A DNA stretch of 64,000 nucleotides from Motacilla alba alba (Eukaryota; Chordata; Aves; Passeriformes; Motacillidae): contig NC_052021.1 of the NCBI RefSeq assembly GCF_015832195.1, positions 1,426,001 to 1,490,000 of the forward strand, in the 5' to 3' direction. A model generated the notes under the pieces. It was given only the letters and a program-made list of their open reading frames with translations. It had not been told where the DNA came from and searched no databases. Position numbers and translations under genes: made by a program. Shown here in pieces: positions 1 to 14,900 of the stretch (its first letter is position 1; every line of letters starts with the position of its first letter).

Positions 1-289
1 GTGCAATCATTTCACTCTCTCACGTCTAATATGAAAGACTGTATAGCTGCCTCAGGGTTCTGTGGATTTTTCTGCCTCTCCTCTAAGTCTGATTTCCTTC
101 AGAAATTAGATGGAAAAAGTTAAAGCAGGAAGATAAATAATATTTTAGGATCTCCATTCATTGATGTTTTAAGGTGTCAGTAAATAACAGGAATCACATT
201 AATTAAAACAGAGCTCAAGAGGACACCCAGCTGCTTTTGCATCCTGAAATTAGAATTATACAAAAGCAAAAGCTAACTATGGTTCTTAC
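1..289 (-). other. HERC4 intron 23, partial
   Basis: AT-rich intron sequence downstream of the exon 23 donor. No element was recognised. Confidence 0.8.
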
Positions 290-473
290 CTTCTCCAGCT
301 CCTTCCAGTCGTAATTTGTGTTCCCAATCACCATTGCCTGCAGCTCGCTGGGCTGGAAGAGCTGAAGAACTTTGCCTCCACATACTTTGTGGAAGCCTTC
401 ATGGAATGCACTGTATAAGGAAGCCACAGATCTATTGAAGATGTAATCCACATATGCATCTACAAAATCTTGC
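290..473 (-). CDS. HERC4: HERC4 exon 23: HECT segment, last exon in the window
   Basis: It is 184 nt long and encodes about residues 892-953: [20 protein letters not shown], then [20 protein letters not shown] and YDWKELEK. The acceptor is TTTTGTACAG and the donor is GAAG/GTAAGA. The next exons, with the C-lobe and active-site cysteine, are left of base 1. Confidence 0.97.
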
Positions 474-3400
474 CTGTACAAAAAGAAAGAAAGAATTATG
501 TTAAAGAAATAAAGAGGAAGTAGTACACATCATCATTCTACCAATAAACCAGTGGCCATTTCTGTACAGAACAGAGCACAGAAAATGAAGCAACGAGGAG
601 CCAAATACATTGTATTGTCTGCTTTATGTTACACCCACAGTGAAGATAAAATGGCACATGAATGTATCTCCCCACCACACCCCCAAAGGCAGTTGCAACA
701 GAAAAGCAGGAACATTAATGTTATATACTTCAGGCACTACAAACATCTCCCTTATCTGTGAGCATTGCAGTGAACTGGACTCACTGGCAACACGCTGAAA
801 GGCCTGAATTCCAGGAGTGTCCTGAAAGGTACCAATCAAACTCACTGCTCTGTTTTTTTAAATTAAAAAGATTACTAAATTTGCGCTAAAAATGCAAATC
901 AACTTCAAAAGGACATTTGAGTCTTGCACAGTAAAAAGACCAGTGCCAAGGAGCTGGGATACTGAGAAACAGATGGCCTGTTATCTGTGCTTGGTACAAG
1001 GAGTTCTCAGATCCTGCTGGAAACATCTCCAGTGGCACTTAAGGAAGATCTAAAACTTCTTGATGTGATACAGCATTTATGGTAATTTTTGAAATCAATG
1101 CCAGTGAACACTGTTTAGTTTCTGCACTGGCAGTGACCTCAGCTGTACATTACAGCTATCCCACCAACACATGTTCACTGTGGAAAGAGAGAATGCATTC
1201 CAACACCACCCCCAGTCTTTGAGTAATATCACCAGTAGTTTACAGAATCATATAAACATATTTAGATGATATGTTTATTGAAGCTGCTGCACTGAAAATG
1301 CTGGAGATGACCAAAGTGGTGATCCACACTCCTCCCCTTCAGCACTCCATGAGATCTCCTTCTTATCCATGAAGGGCAGGTAACTTGTGTAACAGTAACA
1401 GTGCAAGGCTGTTCCAGGGAAAAGTCACAGTGATAAACTAATTTATAGTATAAAATCAAATAAAGCATCATGGAATATTTAGAGCTTGAGAAAGAGGAAT
1501 TCTTCATTACTGGAAGACAATGTGTGGTAACAATGCAGCAGGCATTCCACAGGCACCTTGAAACTTTTCCCATAATTCAACTCCAATTTTACAGTCACTT
1601 AGTGACAGAACATCAAACCTACACCAGAGAACTGCAAAGCCACAGTGTTTTCCATGTGCATTCAGTTCTCATGGAGTGTGCTCTTTCCATTCAATTCTCC
1701 CTTTACCCTGGGAGAAGTACAAGCACAGGGAATTCATTAAGATTAAAGAACAGACTGGAAAATTCTGCAAAAAGGGGACAAAAGCACCACCAGGTATGTT
1801 CTGCCTATCCTCCAGGAGCAGAAAGGGAACAAAGGGCAGGAAAGACTGTTTTTATAAATAAAAGTTACAGAATCCTTGACCGAGGAAAAAACCCTCCTGT
1901 CACACCCCTTCTGACAACAACACTGGAGTACTTAATGTTATCTACTCTACAAAGGGAAGACTGCACTGAAATCATATTCATATATGAATGAGGAGCTGTA
2001 ATAATGGCCCTTAAGCAGGAGTTCCCATCATTACTCACTGAATTTCGATGATATGTAGCTTTCCTGCAGTGATGCCTCAAGACTTCAGCTTTTATTTTTT
2101 CACATCCTATACTGCATTAGTGCACAACTCCAAACTCCACCCAAAGTGTTAGTTAACTGTCTTCACATTTATTTAGACAAAACAATCCCTCTGGGCCTGT
2201 GACCAAAGACAGCCCACAGCCTCAGGCCCCAAAAAGAATAAACAACAGTGAACTGGGGGTCGGGGCAGCAAACTGGGGGAATATGACTTCATCGCCTGAA
2301 GGTGTAATTGGAGGATTGACCCCTGATATGCAAACAGACCAAACTCGTATCTGTCTGAAAAACTGGTGACCATTGTCCAGCTTGGGTGCAGCCTCTGGAA
2401 GGCTTTTGGCTGCCCAGGGTGCATCTGCTGAAGGCCTTGAATAAATACCCACATTATTCCCTTAAGTCTGTCTAGCCTCTGTCCTAGGCAGGCACTCCAA
2501 GGCATCAGCAGCACCTCAAACATTTTTAATCTTATAAAATACTTATGACTGGGGTTGAAGGGGACCTCTGAAGATCTAGTCTGACCTCCTGCCATGGGCA
2601 GGGACATCTTCAACCAGCCCTGTCCAGCCCAGCCTTGAGCACTCCCAGGGATGGGGCAGCCACAGCTTATCTGTGTCAATACAGGACAACAGCTATTTTA
2701 ACAGCACAGGTGAGAAGAGCTTGGGAAAACAGCCAAAGCAGTTTTGCCTCCAACAGCAGAGTCAGAGCTCAGCAAAGGGAATTTGCAGCAGCCCAGTAAC
2801 ACTCCAAAGGCAGCCAGCAACACTGTAATCCACAGAACTCACCTATTTTGTTTGACTACAGGAATGTCAGCACCTTTAGGAACAAGCTCCTTAATTTCTG
2901 TTGTACCAAAATTTTCCACAGTGATCTATTTGAAACAAACAAAAATAGTGCAAATCTTATTTATTGCATAAATGCTTCTTCCCACCACTCAGTTAACAGC
3001 AACAAGAATGGCAGACACAGGAGCTAAAACTCATGGGAATCAGCTGCTGATGCTTTTGTTCAAACACTCCATCAGAGGCAATTAAAACAGATGGTGTGAG
3101 CTTGGCAAGACATACTTCAAACACTATATAAAACTTACAGTAAAATTAAGACAAAATGCTTCTTCTATGTCATCCTCTGGATAGTCCAGTAGCTGTTGCA
3201 TTCCCCTGCAAAATAAGTTACAAAATACTTGCACCAGGGGAAAGAAAAATGAATTTATTTTCCTGAAGCGTTCTTTATGCTTTGATTATTCAAATTTAAG
3301 AAGTATCTTTCTACTGTTAGTTCGTTCATTATCTTATTGACCTGCACCTTGTGTAGTGCTGGGAAATTCCAAGCAATCATTTCCTTTTGGCTGTCCCATG

Positions 3401-6400
3401 GGGTGAAGAGAGAACATTCCTGTCTTAAGACTTCAGCTAAGGGGTTCCCAAAGCAGAGGCAGATGGTACTTAAAACCACTGACTGGCTCTTCCATTAAAA
3501 CTTTTGATTTCTCCTTGAATCTATGAAAACTTTGGCATCCACAACACTGAGGCAATCAAGCACCCTCTTCTGTTCATTTGAGCCTCCTACCTGCTAGTCA
3601 GTCTTATTCAAACCCCTAGTCAAAAGGAAATATTTAGCATGTATTTGTTCCTGAAATAAGCAGAAATATTTTCTTGGTGGATTTAATTTAGGAGTGAAAC
3701 TATGTTCACACTTAGGCTTATAAAATCAGTGGCTAAAGCTCAAGGGGTTTGAATTTCAAGGTTTTTTTCCCCCCTAAAATTCTTGTAGGATCATAAAACA
3801 GAAGAGACAATCACTAACACCAAGCACTGAGACACAGGTGTTTAACAACAGCATCTAATGTACCAAATGACACGATGGCTGCAATTTACTCTGAGCTGTT
3901 CACCCAGTGACTGTGGAAAGGAAATGCAATGTTCTTAGAGGAAGATGTTGATTTCAAAATTAATTTCTACCAACGCCCGTTTTTCTTGCTTGCTTACCTC
4001 CCAACATCTGGCATCAATTCTTTTAAGTCATCCAGGGATGGTTTCTTATTCAATAGCTTTTTGTACAAAGCCAGAGGAAAATGAAGGTCTACAATAGTAA
4101 AATTATATATTGCTAGCCCACAGACAACACCAATCAAATGAAACAAGTCACTGTCTTCAAAGGTCTAAGAACAGAAAACAGACAAAATGGTTTAAAATAA
4201 AGAAGTTATTTTAACCTTGCAGAGTCCAGGAAGAAGCACACAGTACAGTATAATCTGAGTGAATTTAATTCATATTTTCTTTAAATATGTATATATCTGT
4301 AAGTACCAAGGAAAACAGAATAAAGTTTAACCAGCTGAGACTGAAACCCAAGGAAACAGAATCCTTTCTACTTAAAATTAAAAAGGCTGAGTTGCAACAT
4401 ATCCTGTGTCACAGGGGACCCATATTGCACTAAGATTCTGGTTTTGTCAGTGACTTCCTGCTGCACTACTCAGTGATTTAAGATGTCAATTAAAAAAATA
4501 TATTTTGGGGAGAAAGAGGGAAGAGTTCACTATTGAAACCCTCAGAATTAATTACCAAGGCTTTAAACACACCTGTGGAAATGTAAATATTCAGTTATTT
4601 GGGATCCAGCCACCCCAGTCAGTGTTCCCTGAAAGATGACTCAAAAGTCAGGGATCAAACTTTCCAAGAAAGTACAACTCCATGAGCACCTACCACCCAT
4701 AAATGTAACTGCACACAGGAAGACCTGTTCAACAGGCCACCTCAAGAATTTGTCTCTGCCACCTTGATTTCCTGATTTTGCCCTTGGAATCAGTTTGTTC
4801 TGGCTACTTCTTCCTAAAAAAACCTGGCAGGCTTGGGGACAACCAGTAAGGAACAAACAAGGAATGGGGGAAGTTTCGATCTAACGATGGCCAAAAAAAA
4901 TTAACTTTTTTTGGGAATACTTGCTTCAGCTTCTACTCTTGAAATAAAACCACCACAAACTACAATGTTCATATATTATTAACATAAATCCTGTAAGTTA
5001 AAATGATTGAATATAGATCACAGCCTACCTTATCAGAGAACCAGATCAGCCTGGACTCCTCGTAGTACCTGAACATTCCATATTTGGGATCTAGCAATTC
5101 CCTCATGATGAGCAAAAAAAATTCTTTGCGAACACCTCCAGCATCAACAGCTTCCTCCCCTACAAAAATAACCTGAAACACACAACTCGGTGAGCACTGA
5201 ACTGCAGAGACTGTAAAGCAAGGTTTGTCCAAAACCATCCTCCGCCACTCTGAGCAGCGTGTCCTGTGATACCTTGAGTGGCTTCTTGTAGTCCACATTC
5301 TTTGTTTTCCTGAGCACCTCCACAGCATCCCCCACGATGTTGTCCCTCCGCACCATCACTATCAGGCAGGGATTGACAGATTCAAACACTGGCAGGAAGA
5401 GAGAAGACAAATTCTGCCTGTGGGCCTGATCGACAGCCATCTGCAGAAAAACAAAGTGAAAATCTCCTGTCAGTATCAGCTGTCCAGCAGTCTTGTCAGC
5501 AGAAGCGCAGATGGGAATAACAAGTACAAGAGCTACTGAATTTGCCCAAGTTTTCTTTGCATTCCTTTTATCTCAGAAGTATTTGATTTCAGGATATATT
5601 TTTCCTTTACTCACTGCTCTCAGGGAAGTAAAGGAACTCAGGTTTTAACATTCCAGTTAAAATACCTTGGATAACAAAAGGAAGCAAAAAGATGCTACAT
5701 CTCATCTAATGAAGACTAAGTTATTTAATATAAATCTGGCATGAACCAAACAAACATTAAAAACTAATTCACAGCATGAAAAGCAATTCATTTAACTTTC
5801 ATGATAATTTCTGTATTAAAATTGTTTGAAAAAGAAAATGCTGTTGCAAATGTTCTGAATATGACAGAGAACTCTTGGGAGTTTGTGTGTTTTAATACTA
5901 TTTAATATTGTTAACAGAAACATTTAATGTGAACATTTCCCTGAATCCATCAAATGTTGGTCACTGACTGTGCATATACATTTTTAAAGGCACATGAAAG
6001 GACATTTATTATTAATTAAGAGCAAGGTAGTATTTTCCTACACAAGCCCATTACTTGAGCATGACTTACATCATCTGGTTATTTTCAGACTCAGATCAAT
6101 GACCCAGGTAATATTCCAAGTCTGCTCATATGGGAGGTGGGGTTGTTCTTTGGTTGTGGGGGGTGCTTGGGGTTTTATGTTTGTTTGTTTGGGTTGTGGG
6201 TTTGGGGTTTTTCATTGCTGTTTGGGGGTTTTGTACCTATACTATGGGTTGATAACACATTAAAAAAACATCTCACTACTGAAAAGAAGTTCCTTGGAAA
6301 TGTATGGCAAGCACAAAACAGTCTAATTTCAGTGTGATCCCAAACCCACTACCCTCTATGGCGTACATACCCTGAGATTACAACTAGATCCTTGATTTTT

Positions 6401-8892
6401 ATGGGGAAGAAATTACACAGTTTAAAAAAAAAAAACCACAAAAAGCAGCAGCAGCAACAACAACAACCCCCCCCAAAAAATAAATCCACAAACAAACAAA
6501 AAAACCAAACAACAAATAAACCCCCCAAAACACCACCACCAACCAGACAAAAAAAAAAAAAAACAAAAACCAACAGGAACTCCCAAGGTCCCCAACTCAG
6601 GGAAAAAAAAATGAATCTGTGCCATTAAAAACAGAGCCTCCTACCTGCATCTGTATGATTGCATCTGTTTGCAAGAGAGTCGTCTTTGCCTGGGCATCAA
6701 ATACAAATGGGTATGTGCAAATTATAACAGGAATATCTGTTAACTGCAATGAGAAGAACCATGTCATAGCTCAGTTTACTCAAAAGCCACAATCATGATT
6801 AAATAAACCTTTACAGTAGCACTCATTTAATAGATCTATTTTACTGGAAAGAGAACTCAACCTTGACTTATTATCAATGCAGAACCAAAGCATCTTAGGA
6901 ACATTAAGTAGGTTTTTAATTGTTTAGTACTTCAGCCAAAAACAAACAAACAAACAAAAAACCCCAACAAAACTCAATCAAGCCAAACCAAATCAAGCCA
7001 GGCACAAATGACACTCTCACTGAGCACATTTTAATTTCAGAACTGTTATTGCAGCTAGTGGGTATAGAAGTAGCTCTTTTTTCCAACTGCTGTTCCAAAT
7101 TTGCAATACAGATAATTAAATATTTTTGCACCACAAAGATTTTTTTCAGATTACAGCCATGGCTAATTTGAAGCTTTACTCCCAACAGAACACAGCAGAC
7201 AATCTTAACATTTCTGATTTCCTTATTTCCTTACATTCTTCAAAAGAAATCAGATTGCATCCAATCTTACCTCAGTTAATCCATGGTTGACATCCTATGA
7301 CAGCATTTGCACAAAGGTAGCAACAATTAAGATGAAAAAGCAGCATTAGTGTCTGCATTAATTACTCATCTCTGATGTAGAATTTAAAATTATCTATTTA
7401 CTGCTTCCCCCCAAGAGAAGGTTTACTGAGAAATAAACATTAACCACAAACATTCGAATTCATTTATGAAATACAAGCTTCTCTTTCAACAACCTGTTTA
7501 TCAGTCTTTAAAAACAGGGCTGGTTAAGTACCATGTTTGCTTGGATGCACAAAATGACACACTTAAAATGTTTACTTTCACACATTAATTAATGACATCT
7601 GCTGGTACTGTTGCAAAATAATAAAATATGGGTGGCTAGAGAAAACTTGCTAAATTACTTACAATATTCTTTCAAAGCTAAAGTCAAGGAACTGTGGCAA
7701 AAACCTATCCAACTCACTAATTCTTTGCACAGTCATTAATTTGCTCCCACTTATCACTCTTCTGTTTCCAGATGCAGGAATTAATTATCTCAGTTGTAGC
7801 TGCTAAACTCAAAGTAGAAAATTCCATCAGTTATCTGCCCCTGTAGCTCCTGCTGCACTCATTATCCAAGACAGCTGCAGCTTTCTCACTGACTGGACCT
7901 GTCTAATATGGCAATTCAGATTATTCTGGATGTTTTCCTACTGTGGTTTATTACATTCCTAACGTTTTTGACATAGCAAGTCTTCAGTGACAGCATTCTG
8001 AACCACTTTTTAACTGACAGATACAAATACTGAGCAGTGTCAGTCCTAAGAATGACACCCTAGAAGAAAAACACCTTCATAACAATTCCTCCTTAGCCAG
8101 TACCTGACACCAGTCTGCTCAGCACTGCTCATCGGTGAAGGTATTTTTATGAAAAAAGTTCCCAGGCTCAGAGAATCTGTGGATTTCTTTAAAGGGATAA
8201 AACAAAGACAAAACATGGGAGGAAAACACCCACAAAAAACCCAAATAAAAATCAACACAACTTACCATTCCCAATACCTGCTGCTGGAACCAGTTGGCAT
8301 AGTCATTTCTGATATCTATCAAATCTTGTATCTCATGAATGTAAAATCTGTCATACTGTATAACTTGTCCTCTTTCATTTACCTGAGGAAGTGCAATTTA
8401 TTTTTATTAGCTTTCAAAGGGATATTTTTTCATGTTTTTCAAGCATTTCATACATCAGCCACAGATACCCAGCTAGCAAAAAAATTCTAGAAAAACAACA
8501 GTGCCTACAAGAAAGCAAAAAACAATGTTAAAGACGTGGATACAGGGACTATACAAAATCCCATCAAAGAGTGAAGGAAAATACAATTAACTGCACTACA
8601 GTATTGTAGGGCTGCCACTTTGAAACATCATGTGACCTCAGAGGAACAGTGATAATACACATATTCACCTACACAAACGAATAAATACCTGTTCCTGTAT
8701 TCACACAGGTTTAAGAGCTATGATTCAATAATTCTAGTCTTAGTTATAGTATGAACACTATTACCTGTGAGCAGAGGAACAGTTTCCATTTTAAAACAAT
8801 AAGCTTAAAAAAAAGAGAGATGTGGGAGAAGTAACTTTATACAGAGGCTTGTCTCTACAGTATAATTTTAATCCAAAAGCATCCACATTTTC

Positions 8893-8926
<34 letters not shown>

Positions 8927-11900
8927 AATACACACAAACACACACTTCTTTTCCCAAGGACTGCTAACTAGCAAAACAGCAAGATAGTTATAAAGATCCT
9001 GCCTTTATAACCAGATAATTTAAGCCTACTTTTCACAAATACCTCCCACATCCCCCTCCAAGCCACCAGATACTCAATCCGCAAAATATCCCACAGCTGT
9101 CACCCCTTTTTCCCCCCTCTCACTTTAACCCATACCCTCACAGGAGCAAATGACTGGGTAAGTCTGTGCTCCCAAAAGATAGATAATTCCATCATCATGT
9201 CAGACTGGAATCCAGAATCCCAATGATTCATAGGTCCAGATGGAACAACTACAGATATTTCTGTAGATGCAATTCTGATCTTTCAAGGATCAGTAACTCA
9301 GCTTCTACCAACTACCCAGCACAGAGATGCTGACAAAGCCAAGCAGCCAAGAAACACCACAAACGTACTCTGTGCAGTATTTCCAGAACTCTGAAGACTG
9401 TGTGTAGGAAATTGGTGAGTATTCTTCTGTCAGAAGGTGGAAGGCCCATCTTGCACAGCTTCAAAAGGTGCACTACGACATCCTTGTAGAGTTCCACTAT
9501 CTTGAGGAACAGGGGAGGTTCAAGTACAGACCACCAATTTTCTGTCAAGACATGGTGAACACGTGAATTTAGTACTTGTTACTGCCACACTATGTTATGT
9601 TATCCTCTTAACTAAGAAACATGTTTGGCTAGAAAGCATAAGCATCAGTTACTACAGACTCCTAAAAAAAACTTGCAGCACAACAAATGCACTATTGTTA
9701 CACATAAAATTTAAGTCCCCTGAAGTCTGTTCATTATTCAGACAGTGTCACAATGTAACGTTTGATAAGAAAAGATGGCTCAAAACCTGAAATCTTACAC
9801 GAACAGTAGTGAGAGCAATAGAAAATGATGGAAAAGGATCTAGAGCTCAAAAAACTGTCAGTTTGCTTTTCTTTTCTCTCACCAAAAACTATTGAAAAAA
9901 CCGAAGTGAGATTACAAGGCAATGCATAACTGAGGAAAATGACAGTACCCTCTCAAAAAGAAACCAATTAAAAGCAAAATATTCCGAAAACAATTCTTTA
10001 AGCTGAATTTCTTTATGCTGAGTCACAACAAGAAAGTGTAAAGGAGTAGAGTTAAAAAACCAGAGCTATTCTCAGCTGCATATTTGAAGACCACATCTTG
10101 GCACCAGCAAGAAAAGATCAACTGCTTAAGAAGCTCAGAACAGGTGCTGTAGTCACAACCAAGACAATTTAACATCTGCTCTGCAACACTTCTGTAAATT
10201 GCTTAGAGCTTGTTAGCTGTCTGACCACATAATTTTCACTTTAAAGAGCAAAGACACATATCAATTACATGGAACTACATAGTTTAATTCCTCCCAAATG
10301 GCATCAGTCCAAAAACTACAATACCAGATGAATTCACAGGGATGGCCTGTTAACTCACCCTGAAGCAACAGAATAAGTGTTTTCTTACACCAAGCAATGT
10401 TAAGCCTTAACTTTCTCACTGGGGAATTGTAGGGAACTGTAAATACACAGCAGGTGCTGCCAAGGCCAGGTCCTCACTGATGGAATTTCTGTACATTTTC
10501 ATCTGCAGATCCTTAGTTTTAACAGTAAAAATTCAGTTTCTTACCAAGCACTTTCAGAGGAGCTTTTTCTAGGTTCAGAATCGCTGCTCCAAAAGGAATA
10601 GCTAACGTTGTGAAATTGTTTTCATCACTCATCAGTGGGCACTCTGGTAGAGTGAGATACAGCCTCAAAGCTTCGACATCTGGTAAGGAGCTGGTCAATT
10701 TGGGAATAAGGTTCTTTTCCAAACTAGCTGCCACCTACAGCACATCAGAAAATTCTGTTTATTTTAATACAATTGAGATTTTAAACAAAATGCCCATGTA
10801 TATGAAAACTAATCTAGAAAACAATAATTAAGAGCTTCAGTGAAAACTATTATACATTTAGACAACGACAGTAAATATTAAAATAGAATATGCTCATGAG
10901 TCACCTAATTGTCACAACAAAACACGGTTTCACACATTTGCAGTTAATATATTATTGAGTAAATAGATCTGTTTACAGGGCTGGACCAAGCATTACAGTA
11001 GTGTTTCTGGAGAGCTGTAACCCAGAAAGACAATCCCAAATGTAAAGAAAATACACAGCACAAACCTGTTGTGATATGTGAGCATGCTCAGGCTGTATGA
11101 GTTTGTGAAACAGTAGTCTAGCAGCATTCATGTCAACCCCTGAGAATCTAGCGCTGGTTTTGTAATGATCATCATTGCTGCAGGAAGGAAAAAAACCAGA
11201 AAGACTGAATCCTGTGTTCTCAGCAACTCAAGACTTCTACCCCTTGACTTTTAGACCTACTGACTAAGGATTTAAAATATATCAGACTTCTATGTTTTAT
11301 ATGACCTTAGAAACAACTGGAAAAAATATCCTCCAATCACAAGAAAATCACGCAAAAAGACTTGCATGTAAACCAGCCCACGCCAGGAACTGCCCTGGAA
11401 TGACCAACAACCCGTGGCTGACAAATGTGATGAGTTCTGCTGGCTTCCATGGCAGCAGCCAAGACAGGCTGGAGCCATTCTCACCGGGGCAGCAGACAAA
11501 ACACAGGGCAGGAAAAAAGCAGGGGTTTCAACAGAGGGTACCAGAGCCCCAATGAGACAGGAAACCCTGGGAAGGTGTCCCAGCTGACACAAGGGACACC
11601 AGGAAGGCAGCCATCACTAATGCTGGCCACAGGAGCACCTCTTAAAAACCCACCCACTTACCTCAATGCCAAAAAGCTCCCATTCAGGCACCCAGCAGAG
11701 GAGAACGCTCCATCAATTTCACTGAAATTGGTCACATGAAATGTTACATTTGGTTTTCCTTTTAAAAATTAGCATTTGCAATAAAAAAGCCTGTATTTAA
11801 TCCCTAATGAATTACATTGTGCAAAGGATGGGACTCCGACTCAAATGTGACTAAACAATACTAGATTAAATTTCCATTCAAGACTCAACACTTAAGACAG

Positions 11901-14900
11901 CTCAAATCACAGCCAGTCTTGCATTCAATTGCTTTGCATACTCTTTTATTAAAATAGAAGCAATAATCTTTGAGTTGTTCTCATATTCCTTTACATGCAT
12001 TGCTATTTTTCAATGTGCAATTAGATACTTAATTTCATCTTGTATAATCATCTAAACTGGAGCAGAGATGACACAGTCTCAAGGATCTAAACTACTCAAC
12101 AAGCACGACAAAGAAAGCACAGCAAGAGATCTGCACGTCATAAAATCAGTAAATACAAATAGCTCTGCTATGTATGCCCCACTGATGCTCAATTCAGAAG
12201 CAGAATCACCAAAGACTACTTCTTTCCCTTACATCACTTACTTAGCTATCTCTAAAGGAAGTCTTCCAGATGGGAAACTCAGCAATCTTTGAATAAACGA
12301 TTCATTCACAGTCCAAATCTGCTTCAAAAGGTCAGGATTCCTAAAATCATCTGGTGGCACCATGTTCTAAATAAATTTTAAAGAAAACATAAAGAATCAG
12401 GCACACAAAACTGATTTCCAGAAAAATCAGCCAAGGTTGAGCTGTCTTAGCTGATAATTTGCCTACCCAGACTATTGCAGTGAAATGCTCTGTGTTTAAC
12501 AGTTCTGCACTCCCTGGGAAAGCAGACCATACACTAAAACCATCTCCATTAGGTGTTAATTCACACACCTTGCTAAATGGCAACTCCCTACACACTACTT
12601 GTCTCAATGATGAACACTAACTGAGCTTTAGATGTGAGCAGCAAGCATCTTCCCTCCAGCCACCAGGAGCCACTAAGCTCCCTGCCAAGCTGTGAGCACA
12701 CAGGAAAGGAGCCATTCAATTTTTCAGACAGATGTTCTTCCACCCCACTTCCACCAGGCTCCTCTGAGAATGATCATGCTTCTGTGAGCACGCCCTGCAT
12801 CATCAGAGGAGCTGCATTTGGAAGTGCAGCTCATATAAAATGAATTCCACTAAGAGCTGTAATAGTAAAGAGAAGGAGAAGCAAGATCATTGTTTTCAGC
12901 AGGAGCACTGGTTCAAAAAATGGCAAATAGCACCAAAACCAAGATAAAACTATCAAGAGAAAACATTCCTCCTGAGGGTGCCATCTGACAACGCTGAGCT
13001 GACTCAGTGTGACAATGACTATCTGCTGCCAAAAATCAGCACTTCTGATCCCATCCCACAGCATCAGGTTGAGGAACACTTTTGCCATTTCCCTTCCATC
13101 CAGCCAAAGAAAACAACTCGGGGAACTGAGCAGCCCAAAAACTGACTTGAGAAAATGGATTTTGGCTGGGCCCCCTTAGCTGGCAGGGACACACAAGCCC
13201 CAGGGGTACAATACACACAGAACTTTGGAAGAATTCAACACAAATTACCAAACCAAAGAGTACTAAAAGGGATACTTCTGCAGCATCAAAGTTCATCTAT
13301 TGCTAATACCTTTTGTACAGAACAAGCCACAATAACTGCATTCATTCAGTCTCCAGTTCACCTCAATTAGTCAGTCAGAAACTACTCCAGTAATTATGAA
13401 AATTGCACATAAAGTTATTAAGGAACCTTTAACAGACAAGTTTTGAGTCCCTATTATAAGCAATTTTCCAGTTTACACCTGCTAAGCAAGTTTCCCTCAA
13501 ATATAGCAATGGTTAAAACTCTATCAGAATTTAGGCTAAGAGTCCCATAAGTCAATCCTAGAGAAACTGCTGATTCTGTACAACCAGAACAGGCTGCAAG
13601 CACAAAGCACTGCTGCAAGTCTGACCTGTACTCAGTTTTTCTTCGTAAACGTGCTTCCCCACTAAAATCCATTTTCCCTTGTGTCCAAATTAGTTTTTAC
13701 CCTACATACTCAACTCTTGATGCTTCATTAATCCCCATGGTCTAGTATCTGCTGAGCTGTACTGGAAACAGTCCCATGAATCTTCACCTTGCTTTTACTT
13801 TATCTCCCAACTCACCCTCCAATAGCATTTTCCTTCCATCACACTTCCACATTGCCACTTTTACTGAAAAGTCCTTCTAGACTCTTTTACGTACTAGAAT
13901 TTAAACAGATCAATTCTTGTTACTTTAAAATGTAAGCTTTAAGACTATGATAAAACTGACACAACAAACTATGTCACCAGCAGTAATTTTTAGCAAAAAG
14001 ATCCATTTGTTTCCTTACCGCTGTAGTACTTTAAAGTGGCTACAGAGCAGAAGACACCAAAGCTGCTGCTGTGGAGGAGGAGGTATGAGGAGGACTGGGC
14101 AAGCAGCAAAGAGCTCAAATATTCAATCAATTCTTCCCTTATGACACGAAAAGAAGTGCATTCATCCATCAAGAAAAAAGCTTAAGCCAAAAAAGTCTCT
14201 CAAGAGCTTCCTGACAGCTAACACACACTAACTGGATCCAAGCCCTCCAGCTGCTACCATGACTTAGTGCCTTTTGCTTCCACACTGCTCCAACAAGCTT
14301 TACAATACAGTCACATGCACCTTCAACATCAAAATAGTTTAAAATGCATCCAAAAAACTAAAATACAACTTTCACAAGCTTTGGAACCAAATTACACTTA
14401 ATTTGTTACCTGTGGATAAAAGTAGTGTGCAAAACTTTGGTCTCCACCAGAGAAAATTCTCTTTACACAGTAGCACTCCTCACTGTCTGCAAGAGGAATA
14501 CAAAACAGGCCACTGTGAAAACGTGAAATTGAAAATTATTAAGATACTGCAATCAGCACTGGGTTACAAAAAGGCTCGCTTGTGGCAGAACCTTGATACA
14601 CTAGTTAGGTGACAAAATGGTAAAGACCATCTTTCTCTGAGGGAAGTTCTGGGTCTAGTGCTACCAGAGGCCCTCACCCAGCAGCCACAGGCATGTAATT
14701 CCTACAGCAGGAACACAGAGCACAGCGGAATCAAACTGTTTGGGAAAAATTATTATAGTCCATAATCAGTGTTTAAATCTCAAGAATTTTAAGCCACTAC
14801 AAAGGAACAGGCAACCAAGCAGTAAATGCATCAGCTGGTGCTTACCTGTGCTCATTGGGCACTGAGTACTAAAGGGAATCCAGCTTCCTTTCACTGTGAA

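Larger units (their letters stand above)
5441..6644 (-). other. HERC4 intron 17
   Basis: Intron of 1.2 kb. The half nearer its 5' end (exon 17 side) has low-complexity tracts: G/T-rich on the plus strand at about 6,127-6,240 and A/C-rich at about 6,420-6,570. The rest shows nothing recognisable. Confidence 0.8.
9542..12241 (-). other. HERC4 introns 10 to 13
   Basis: Introns lie at 9,542-10,544, 10,735-11,065, 11,178-11,661 and 11,722-12,241. No repeat family, RNA gene or regulatory pattern was recognised in them. Confidence 0.7.

Noticed and set aside
1470..1991. Plus-strand open frame of 173 codons in HERC4 intron 22
   Set aside because: It has no domain, no splice support and ordinary intron composition.
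5144..5272. Extension of the exon 18 frame past its donor
   Set aside because: It reads through the 100-bp intron 18. Conserved protein resumes in a different frame at the exon 19 acceptor.
6349..6628. Open frames rich in K, Q, P or in F, C, G
   Set aside because: They are translations of low-complexity A/C and G/T tracts.
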